The notes beneath the pieces are model-generated. The model saw only the letters and a program-made list of their open reading frames with translations, had not been told where the DNA came from and searched no databases. From assembly GCA_964570285.1 (NCBI GenBank), contig CAZMXP010000027.1, positions 1 through 64,000 on the forward strand: a DNA stretch of 64,000 bases, read 5' to 3'. This DNA comes from CAZMXP01 sp964570285 (GTDB taxonomy: Bacteria > Planctomycetota > PLA2). Shown piece by piece: positions 41,701-50,234 of this stretch. The stretch's first letter is position 1; each line of letters opens with the position of its first letter. Both the position numbers and the translations under genes were made by a program.

Positions 41701-42607
41701 GGCGATCCTCTGGTACCGGCGCGCGATGGCGATCGATCCGCACCGCAAGGAGCCGCGCCTCGAGTGGGCCCGCCTCTGCCTGAAGGCGATGCGCGAGGCC
41801 GTCGCGGGGGGCAAGATCGTGCAGGCGCACGAGGTGCTGCAGCGCGCGGAGTCGGAGGCCCCCGACGTCGTCGACGTGCACCGCGAACGCCTCCAGCTCG
41901 CGATGCGGCCGGACTTCGGCGAGCAGTGCAACGTCGCCCCCGACGCGGTCTTCGCGTTCGGCAAGAACGCGCTGGAGGCGATCGAGAAGCTGGCCCCCGG
42001 GACCCCCGACCTTCCGCTGCTCCGCGCGCTCTACCACCGCCGGCGCGGCTACAGCTTCTACTGGACCTGGGTGAAACTGCGCGAGGCCCCCAAGCGCGAC
42101 CGCGCGCGGGAGCTGGCGGCGGCGGAGTGGGTGCTCGCGCTCGCGGCGGCGCCCGACGACCCCGAGAACGTGCCGGTCCGCGACAGGCTGCGCGAGATCG
42201 CCCCCGAGTTCATCGAGCACGACAAGGCGCGCGCCGAGGCCGCCTACAAGGCGGGAGTCGACCACTACGGGAAGGGGCTCTTCCGCGAGGCCGCCGACTC
42301 CTTCGAGGAGGCGGTGCTGCTCTTTCCCGAGTCGAGCGATCTGCGCTTCTACCTGGGCATGGCCTCGGCCCGCGCGGGGCGGCTCGAACGGGCGCGCCGG
42401 GAGCTGGAGCAGGTGGCCAACGGGGAGGAAGGCGACCGCTATCCCGAGGCCCTCTACGAGCTCGGGAACCTCTCGCTGGTCCAGCGGGAGCGGGCGACTG
42501 CCAAGGTGTGGTACCGTCGCTTCGTCGCGCGGATGGAGGAGGTGGGGCGCGGGGAGGAGGAGGCGGTGCGCCACGCCCGAAGGGAGCTCGCCGAGGAGGA
42601 CCGGTAA
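38753..42607 (+). CDS. TMTC-like GT-C membrane protein fused to long TPR array
   Basis: A 1284-residue protein. Residues 1-390 form about 10 membrane helices with the motifs of the TMTC/O-mannosyltransferase-like family: LLSYDDRALL after helix 1, HPLHVESVAWISGRKEL and ATEILAADRYLYLPLFGLAL. Such enzymes transfer a sugar from a polyprenyl phosphate to proteins outside the cytoplasm. Residues about 395-1284 are TPR-like (ALAYLQRGFARSERG, SFFELGQVFLKARRYDEAI, LFEAGNAYHLLY), probably periplasmic and substrate-binding. ATG 38753 overlaps the asnB stop by 8 nt; the larger upstream open frame is a shadow. Family TPR parts are usually much shorter. Confidence 0.82.
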   Translation: MADLGPRSFRLGALWILLLAVLVATLPALRGGLLSYDDRALLLGPEGAAERSFPSFFTATYYYAYLPFYGLSYWIECRIAGVAPWVFHLGNVLWHAATCYVVFCLLGILLRDRVAALLAALLFALHPLHVESVAWISGRKELVAGFFMFLAWLWHVRHEERPGAGFLLAIPLFLVACFAKATAVVLPGLLFAAALLLPRYEGERRAALLRALPLAVAALLPLAVHLLVGMEKGVVREAGEIGSRAVTGLAAWGNSLRRALVPLGLSIDYPEARRVALADALLPGALLLGAAAAVGALRRRAPGASCGIGLFFVALLPFNNVFPATEILAADRYLYLPLFGLALAAGAFLVDRHEAKVAAGVLCLAYGALSFAGSARFVDDETLWSRTLDARPESALAYLQRGFARSERGLLATPRDPRLLASAVDDFEKGLLRAPLAEMQAKGNAAQILPLLALGRVTEAIERGDRALDLVAGKEGEDARRFRAEVLHHRGLARTALGDPVGAARDHAASYGAWERYEAGYEAGRALMRAGAAAEAIVLLRKAAERAPDAAEPWIEMAPAYRALGDRDAYARAIDEAARRAPAREEIVALRVNFHLDAHPPEWRKAEEELAPLPAASRARRRLSGEIDSYRALYHFRQGEDDLAVAAALRALEGGEMERRSFFELGQVFLKARRYDEAIRCFRGAADRLAPLPAHRDAIAMAAMLKANALARGDPAGAVLAARAALDAQPEMIHAGGGALRGEIAMLRETRNEAILMLAVAVVAGDPVRAGRLSTDLLASEPAGKDRLLVYRLRALLEVFVTFDFRSAEDDLRQVLAVAPEDRWARFRLAEAWARSGSAWLVTADQIRSPARREEGEALLDRAIALLGELLVEDPDFHVARLQRGEAHFARGDLIGAKADYSYVRDRDGGLKEVYVKEAALHRLVYVRGGERSNLEAAIPILDRALALDPNYFDALFEAGNAYHLLYDRQEDPSAARRTAFNQAILWYRRAMAIDPHRKEPRLEWARLCLKAMREAVAGGKIVQAHEVLQRAESEAPDVVDVHRERLQLAMRPDFGEQCNVAPDAVFAFGKNALEAIEKLAPGTPDLPLLRALYHRRRGYSFYWTWVKLREAPKRDRARELAAAEWVLALAAAPDDPENVPVRDRLREIAPEFIEHDKARAEAAYKAGVDHYGKGLFREAADSFEEAVLLFPESSDLRFYLGMASARAGRLERARRELEQVANGEEGDRYPEALYELGNLSLVQRERATAKVWYRRFVARMEEVGRGEEEAVRHARRELAEEDR

Positions 42608-42680
42608 CTAGGGAACCTTCGCGGCTGGATGCGCGTCTATCCATGGCCTGCGGCGTGGCCCTCGCCGGCGTGGAAAACCC

Positions 42681-44624
<1,944 letters not shown>

Positions 44625-44627
<3 letters not shown>

Positions 44628-44942
44628 GAGCTTGTCCTGGTAATGGCCTTCAGCCACGCTTCGGGGCCAACCGGAGCCGGACAAGCTCCTAAATCGACGC
44701 GACGCGGGCCCAGGGTCTCCATGAGCCACTGCCGCGATCGAGGTCGTGGCGGACGGGATGCCGCACGAAGTGGGCCAAGTGCCTCTCGGGCACCAGATCC
44801 TGCACCGTCGCCGGCAGCCTCCAGACCTGCTCCACCTCCCACGCCCGGAGTCCCTTGGCCACGCGCGCCACCTACGGCCGGGCACCGACAGCGAACCCCC
44901 TTTCACCTAGGCGTTTGTCCGGCGAAGAGTCGGACAAGCTCC
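44625..44942. mobile_element. Decayed insertion-sequence remnant with inverted ends
   Basis: TAGGAGCTTGTCC (44625-44637) is repeated as its exact reverse complement at 44679-44691 and, as GGACAAGCTCC, at 44932-44942. A degenerate copy (TAGGCGTTTGTCCG, 44908-44921) makes a hairpin with the right end. Between lies a fragment of transposase reading frame on the minus strand. This looks like a small internally deleted derivative of an IS; the nested copies suggest repeated deletion. The left end contains the stop codon of the sigma-54 activator gene. Confidence 0.6.
44689..44871 (-). pseudogene. N-terminal fragment of a transposase (IS1182/DUF772-like)
   Basis: About 60 residues from GTG 44871. 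The segment WRLPATVQDLVPERHLAHFV resembles the start of IS1182-type transposases, which often read LLPPS.QD.VPE.HLA.FV. After about residue 45 the likeness ends and the frame soon stops; the DDE catalytic part is missing. It lies within the inverted repeats at 44625-44942. The family name rests on a short motif. Confidence 0.5.
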
Positions 44943-45248
44943 CTGCGCAGGTGGCGGTGCGGGCCGAGGGAGGAGGGCCGCCGCCGGTTGGGGCCCCCGC
45001 GCCCCCTCGATTACGGCGTTGCTGTGGTTGTAAAGGTCTGGAGGGGAATCGCTTCGGGGAATGGCCGATCGGCGGGACTCTCGGCGTCTGGAATACCTGT
45101 TGCGCGTAGGATCGCGCGTGACCTATAATCCCCCAACTCAATTCCGGACGACAGAAACCTCGCGTTTTCAACGGGTTAGCGCATTCCGGTGGCGCGAGGA
45201 GAGGGCACCGCGTCCGGCAGATCCGGCCACCCCTGACGGGAAGACGAG
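44943..45248 (+). promoter_or_regulatory. Upstream region of the secretion-like operon: promoter candidates
   Basis: No gene is seen here. A -24/-12 sigma-54-like element TGGAATACCTGTTGCG (45089-45104; GG, ten bases, GC) overlaps a sigma-70-like pair TTGCGC (45100-45105), 18-nt spacer, TATAAT (45124-45129). Either would give a leader of about 110-135 nt before the ATG at 45249, where only a weak GGGAAGA Shine-Dalgarno is present. The neighbouring sigma-54 activator gene supports the first. The remaining DNA is GC-rich and shows no clear binding repeat. Confidence 0.5.
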
Positions 45249-47630
45249 ATGGCAAAGCTGATACTGCGTCGAGGAGACGGCAGCGAGCAGGAGGTTTCGC
45301 TCGACGAGAAGGGCTCCGTGACCATCGGCAGGTCGCCTGACTGCGACCTGCCGATCGACGAGACCCAGTCGTCGCGTCGCCACTGCTCGGTCGTCAAGCT
45401 GCAGTCGGGCTACGAGGTGAGCGACCTCGGCTCGACGAACGGCACGCTGGTGAACAGCCAGCTCGTGAAGCGCAAGAAGCTCGCGCACGGGGACGTGATC
45501 CGCATCGGGAAGGCGGAGATCGTCTTCTCCGATCCCGGGTCGGCCGCGGCGGTGGGGGAGATGCAGAACTGCTTCCTGGTCTACGCGAAGGGGGAGCGCA
45601 GGGGCGAGCGCATCGAGCTGACCCAGCCGCGCACGACGATCGGCCGGCGCGAGACCAACACGGTGGTGCTGAAGGACAACGTCGCCTCCTCCTACCACTG
45701 CGAGATCGTCCGTGACCTGAACGGCTACACCGTCCGCGATCTGGGCTCGACCAACGGCACGCTCGTGAACAACGAGATGGTCACCGAGGCGCAGCTCGCG
45801 CACGGGGCGCGCATCCGCATCGGGAACATCCGGTTCGTCTTCCAGGATCCGGCCCTCGCGGAGGTGGATCTCGAACTCGCGGGGGTCGACGACGACGAGA
45901 CCGAATGGGGCATGATGCGGGAGCTGGATCTCGCCGCGGTCAAGCGGCGGAATCCGGCCACGGTCGTCTACGCGCTGCTCTTCGTCGCGATCCTCGGCGG
46001 GGGCGGCTACATGATGACGCTGCAGGGCGCCAAGAAGGGCGCGGTGGGCCCGGTCGCCCCGGCCGGAAACCTCCATCTCCCCTGGTCCTTCGAGTCCCGG
46101 GCTTCGGTCTACTCGTGGGACAGCGAGTCCCCGGGCGCCGTCTCCGTGCGCTCGGTCGCCAAGCCGCGGGGGGACGGCGAGTTGGCGATGGAGCTTCAGA
46201 GCAACGTCTCGGAGGTCGACGTCTACTACGTCGACAGCCACGACGGCCGCGAGAAGCGCTTCGAGCTCTCCGCCAAGGTCGGCGCGTCGGGTGCCCGGGC
46301 GACGCTCGGCATGCTCTGGCTGGGTCTCGGACTGAGCGAGTGGATGCCCGCGGCGACCGTGGGCGGCTCCGGCTCGGCGCTGACGCAGGTGACGCTGGCC
46401 CGGAGCGCTCCGCCGTGGGCGAACTCGGTGCGTATCGGCGTCCGGATTGAGGGCAAGGGCGCGGTCTACCTGGACGACGTCTCGTTCGTCGCCAAGGGTG
46501 GCCGCGACCTGACCGAGGTGCAGCAGTCGGATTTCCGGATCACGACGGTGGACGGCCGCTCCCTCGACATGCAGCACGCGGGGGCCCCGATTCTCGCGAA
46601 GGGGCGCCTCCTGCTGCGCGGCGAGGGCGGCAGGGAGCTCGAGGCGACGGGGGCGACCATCTCCGTCGCGGAGCAGGACAAGGAGCATGTGCTCGTGACC
46701 CTCGAGGGGGCCGGCGAGGCGGCGCTGGCCGGCGTCGAGCTCGAGGAGGTACGCGGCTACCTCACGCGCGGCGGGTTCCGGGCCTTCGGCTATGCCGGCG
46801 CGGGCGAGGACGAGACCTACTTCCAGGGGAGCTTCCCCGAGAGTGGCGCGCCTCCTCTGCGGGAGGTGCGCAAGCTGCTGCTCGGCGATGCCGGCCGCGC
46901 GTTCGCGGTCATCGGCGCGACGGAGGCGGAACGCCTGCAGAGCGAGACGCGGGTCGAGGGCCGGCGCAACTTCTGGTCGATCCTCGGCGCGCCGAAGGAC
47001 GGGAAACTCTCGTTCCGCATCAAGACCGACCTCCGCGGGGAGAGCGTGACGGCCGGCGAGCGTATCAGCGAGGCGCTCCACCTGCACAAGTCCAACCGCT
47101 GGGGCGAGTTCCTCGTCGCCGCCCAGCGGACCCGCGCGGAATTCCCGTTCGCACCCAAGTCCCTTCTCGACCAGCTCGCGGGGCTCGAGCGCGCCGTCAA
47201 CCAGTCCTACGGCGAACTCGACCGCGAGGCGGACGCGATGCTGCTCGACTACGAAGAGTTCAACGACATGCAGAGCCTCGACCGGGTCGCGGAGATCGTG
47301 GCCCTGCTCCAGGGCACCTACCAGATCGTCCCGGGCCAGGGGCCGCGGGGCGAGCGGCTGGAGAAGCTCGCGCAGGCCGAGGCGCAGAAGCGTGCGAAGG
47401 CGGAGCGCCAGCGCCAGGGGGAGATCGCCAAGCCGCTGTTGGAGCTTGCCCTCTATGTGAACCTGCCCGAGGGCGAGACCTACTCCGCCGCGGTGTTGCT
47501 CGCCTACATCCGGCACTACCTGGACCAGAGTCCGCAGGCCGCGGAGGCAGCCAAGGAGATGGCCAAGATCGAGAAGGCCCACCCGGAGGTGGTCGCGGTG
47601 CTCGACGGCCTCGGGATCGGGGGGAAGTAG
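45249..47630 (+). CDS. Membrane protein with two FHA domains and a large extracytoplasmic region
   Basis: A 793-residue protein. FHA 1 (about 5-92) has TIGRSPDCDLPIDETQSSRRH and LGSTNGTLVN; FHA 2 (about 115-200) has TIGRRETNTVVLKDNVASSYH and LGSTNGTLVN. A single membrane helix (about 236-256, VYALLFVAILGGGGYMM) follows. The remaining 530 residues are beta-rich at first (LHLPWSFESRASVYSW) and helical near the end (LEKLAQAEAQKRAKAERQ). FHA domains bind phosphothreonine, so the cytoplasmic half could read Ser/Thr-kinase signalling and pass it to the secretion-like machine encoded next; the PilM-like gene begins 2 nt after the stop. I recognise no family for the outer half. Confidence 0.88.
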   Translation: MAKLILRRGDGSEQEVSLDEKGSVTIGRSPDCDLPIDETQSSRRHCSVVKLQSGYEVSDLGSTNGTLVNSQLVKRKKLAHGDVIRIGKAEIVFSDPGSAAAVGEMQNCFLVYAKGERRGERIELTQPRTTIGRRETNTVVLKDNVASSYHCEIVRDLNGYTVRDLGSTNGTLVNNEMVTEAQLAHGARIRIGNIRFVFQDPALAEVDLELAGVDDDETEWGMMRELDLAAVKRRNPATVVYALLFVAILGGGGYMMTLQGAKKGAVGPVAPAGNLHLPWSFESRASVYSWDSESPGAVSVRSVAKPRGDGELAMELQSNVSEVDVYYVDSHDGREKRFELSAKVGASGARATLGMLWLGLGLSEWMPAATVGGSGSALTQVTLARSAPPWANSVRIGVRIEGKGAVYLDDVSFVAKGGRDLTEVQQSDFRITTVDGRSLDMQHAGAPILAKGRLLLRGEGGRELEATGATISVAEQDKEHVLVTLEGAGEAALAGVELEEVRGYLTRGGFRAFGYAGAGEDETYFQGSFPESGAPPLREVRKLLLGDAGRAFAVIGATEAERLQSETRVEGRRNFWSILGAPKDGKLSFRIKTDLRGESVTAGERISEALHLHKSNRWGEFLVAAQRTRAEFPFAPKSLLDQLAGLERAVNQSYGELDREADAMLLDYEEFNDMQSLDRVAEIVALLQGTYQIVPGQGPRGERLEKLAQAEAQKRAKAERQRQGEIAKPLLELALYVNLPEGETYSAAVLLAYIRHYLDQSPQAAEAAKEMAKIEKAHPEVVAVLDGLGIGGK

Positions 47631-47632
47631 CG

Positions 47633-49351
47633 ATGGCAAGCCAGGCGATCGGCATCGACATCGGCTCCCACGCGGTCAAGGTGGCCGTGCTCCAGCGCAA
47701 GGGCGGGGTCACGCGCGCGCTTCGCCTCTACCGGTCGACCCTCGCGGGGGACCAGGACATGGAGCGCGCGAGGGGCGCGCTCGTGCGCGCCGGCGTCACC
47801 GGCGGGCCCGGCCTCATCGGGATCACCGGCCGCGACCTCATCATCCGCTACACGCATGTGCCGCCGGTGCCCGATTGGCGCCTGAAGCTGCTGATGCAGT
47901 TCGAGATCAACGAAGTCTCGGGCCAGAGCGGGGGCGAGGTTGCCGCGGACTACCGCCGCGTGCAGTTGCCCGGGGCGAGCGGCGAGGAGACGGTGCTCGT
48001 CGCTCTCGCGCGCAACACCTGGCTGAGCCCTCGGCTCGAGGCGGCCCGGGCGGCGGGGATGAAGGTCGCGGGAGGATGCCCGAACTCGGTGGCGCTGTTC
48101 AACGCGTTCCTCGCCCACGGCAAGTGGAAGGAGGGCGAGACGACCTACCTCGTGAGCCTCGGCCGCGAGAACATCGACATGGCGATCCAGCGCGACGGGG
48201 AACTGCTGTTCGCGCGCAACATGTCGGGGGGCGGCCAGTCGTTCACCGAGGCCATCATGAACGCGTTCGGCCTCGCGGAGGCGAAGGCGGAGAAGAACAA
48301 GGTCACGAAGGGCGACATCACGCCGAAGGCGCACGCCCGCTACGCCGACGCGACGCAGGAGAAGCTCGCCAACGCGATGCAGGGCCCGGCGGGCCAGCTC
48401 ATCCAGATGATCCAGTCCACGGTCATGATCTGCCGCGCGCAGACCAAGATGACCGACCTGAACGTCGACCGCCTGCTCCTGACGGGCGGCGGCGCCCAGA
48501 TGCCCGGCCTGCGCGACTACTTCCAGGCGAACATGAGCGTGCCGGTCGAACTCTTCGACCCGGTGGGCTCCCTCGATCTCTCCGCGCTGCCCGCGGCGGA
48601 CCATGAGGAGCTCGGAAGCGCGCCTCTCGACTTCGCCGTCGCCGTCGGCCTCGCCGAGAGCAGGCTCCAGCCCAACGGTTTCGCGCTGGAAGTCCTGACG
48701 GAGAAGGAGAAGAAGAAGCGGCACTTCTCGGAGCGGACGCTCTGGGCAGTGCTCGCGATGGCCGCCGCGCTCGTGTTCGTCGTGCTGCTCTTCAATACGC
48801 GCTCCTCCGCGATCCAGCTGCTCCAGCAGAACAACCAGGAGCTGGAGCGCCTGCTGGCCGACAAGAAGAAGGTCGAGGACCGGCAGAAGGCCGCGCTCGC
48901 GGGCGAGCAGGATGCCCGCAAGAAGGAGGTGGCGCTCCGCGCGCGCCGCCTCGCCGGGGACTTCACCCGCGCGGTGCACGACCTGCTGCTGCAGAACCAC
49001 TCGGAGGCGATGTACCTCGTGATGGAGCGCATGGAGACGCTGCCGAAGGTGAGCCTCGACCTGCTCGGGCGCCCCGGCGACACGCGGGCGACGATGGGCG
49101 CCGAGGACAAGGCGACGGGGCTCCACGAGCAGCAGGTCTGGCCCGTCGTCGAGGTGCTCGGCGTGGTCCAGCCGGAGTACGCGCCCAATCCCGGGCAGAC
49201 GCTGAACACCTACTACGCGCGGCTCGAGGCCGCGCGAGCGGGACTCTCGATCGACGGGTGCTCGGTCAAGCTGGACACCACGGCGCTCGACAAGAACAAC
49301 CGGTTCACGATGACCTTCCGCCTCCTCCCGGCGGAGGCACAGAAGCAGTGA
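47633..49351 (+). CDS. PilM-PilN fusion (type IV pilus/type II secretion inner-membrane assembly protein)
   Basis: Residues 1-350 form the actin-like ATPase fold of PilM/GspL: GIDIGSHAVKVAVLQ at the N-terminus, the second phosphate loop near LVSLGRENIDMAIQRDG and the adenosine motif LLLTGGGAQMPGLRDYF. A membrane helix (about 369-388, TLWAVLAMAAALVFVVLLFN), a coiled coil and a periplasmic PilN-like domain follow. PilM and PilN are separate proteins in most pilus systems and joined in GspL-like proteins. It would link cytoplasm to the periplasmic part of the machine. ATG 47633 lies 2 nt after the FHA gene. Confidence 0.88.
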   Translation: MASQAIGIDIGSHAVKVAVLQRKGGVTRALRLYRSTLAGDQDMERARGALVRAGVTGGPGLIGITGRDLIIRYTHVPPVPDWRLKLLMQFEINEVSGQSGGEVAADYRRVQLPGASGEETVLVALARNTWLSPRLEAARAAGMKVAGGCPNSVALFNAFLAHGKWKEGETTYLVSLGRENIDMAIQRDGELLFARNMSGGGQSFTEAIMNAFGLAEAKAEKNKVTKGDITPKAHARYADATQEKLANAMQGPAGQLIQMIQSTVMICRAQTKMTDLNVDRLLLTGGGAQMPGLRDYFQANMSVPVELFDPVGSLDLSALPAADHEELGSAPLDFAVAVGLAESRLQPNGFALEVLTEKEKKKRHFSERTLWAVLAMAAALVFVVLLFNTRSSAIQLLQQNNQELERLLADKKKVEDRQKAALAGEQDARKKEVALRARRLAGDFTRAVHDLLLQNHSEAMYLVMERMETLPKVSLDLLGRPGDTRATMGAEDKATGLHEQQVWPVVEVLGVVQPEYAPNPGQTLNTYYARLEAARAGLSIDGCSVKLDTTALDKNNRFTMTFRLLPAEAQKQ

Positions 49352-49361
49352 GGAGCTGAAC

Positions 49362-50234
49362 GTGGATTTCTGGGCCCAGCACAAGGACTTCGTTCTCCGG
49401 GTGCTCGCCGGACTCGGCGTCTTCCTCGTGGCGCTGATCGCCCGCGGCATCGTCTACGGGGACGATCTCGAGAAGGCGAAGGGGGACAATTCGCGCCTCT
49501 CGTCCGAGTTGCGCAAGAAGAGCATCGCGACCATCCCCGACATCGCCGCCGCGGAGGCCAACGCGAAGAAGCTGCACGCGAACGCCGTGGCGATCGCGAA
49601 CGAAATCGGCTTCCCGGCCGGGGACCCGGACCTCGAGGGGGCGCTGATCCGGCGGACGCTCGGCTACCTGCGCCGCTTCAGCGGGGAGGGTGCGGCCGAC
49701 CTGGAAGCCGAGGCGGTCACGGCCCGGCAGTCCATCCGCGACAACCTCAATGGCGGTTTCGGCCAGCTCCGGCTTGTCGTTCGCGACGAACTCGCCGAGG
49801 AGGCCGACATCCAGAACATCAAGGTCTCCGAGGGACTCGGCTTCGAGAACGTCACGGAGATGGAGAGCGGCGAGCTGCTGAAGTACCTCATGCAGCTCGA
49901 GCTCGCCGCGCGCGTCGTGCGCTACGGCATCGATGCCCGGGTGGGGATGATCGAGGAGATCCGCATCGACACCGGGCGGGAGACCGAGGTGATCCCCGGT
50001 GCCAATCCCGAGTTCCTGCGCGAGTACCCGGTGGAGATCCGCATCCGCGGGACGCAGGAGGCGGTCCTCAAGGTGCTCAACCGCCTGGAGTCCGAGCCGC
50101 CCACCGTGCCGTGGCGAGGGCTCCGGATCGACCGTTCCGAACGCCCGGCGGACCATGTGATCCTGACGATCGCGCTACTCGCGGTGGCCTCCCAGCCCGC
50201 GGTCGAATTTGCCCCGAAGGAGAAGGGCCCGTGA
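49362..50234 (+). CDS. PilO/GspM-like inner-membrane assembly protein
   Basis: A 290-residue bitopic protein: short cytoplasmic N-terminus, membrane helix (about 9-28, FVLRVLAGLGVFLVALIARG), coiled coil (about 30-75) and a periplasmic domain with a ferredoxin-like ending (REYPVEIRIRGTQEAVLKVLNRLE, typical of PilO and GspM). Its position right after the PilM-PilN fusion matches the pilMNO order. Sequence likeness is weak, as is usual for this group, so context and architecture carry the call. GTG 49362 lies 10 nt after the previous stop. The next gene overlaps by 4 nt. Confidence 0.7.
   Translation: MDFWAQHKDFVLRVLAGLGVFLVALIARGIVYGDDLEKAKGDNSRLSSELRKKSIATIPDIAAAEANAKKLHANAVAIANEIGFPAGDPDLEGALIRRTLGYLRRFSGEGAADLEAEAVTARQSIRDNLNGGFGQLRLVVRDELAEEADIQNIKVSEGLGFENVTEMESGELLKYLMQLELAARVVRYGIDARVGMIEEIRIDTGRETEVIPGANPEFLREYPVEIRIRGTQEAVLKVLNRLESEPPTVPWRGLRIDRSERPADHVILTIALLAVASQPAVEFAPKEKGP

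Noticed and set aside
38339..42574. Minus-strand open frame of 1411 codons opposite the TMTC-like gene
   Set aside because: It has the same antisense effect. The composition is Arg/Glu/Pro/His-rich and the frame crosses two genes; the plus-strand protein has membrane helices and family motifs.
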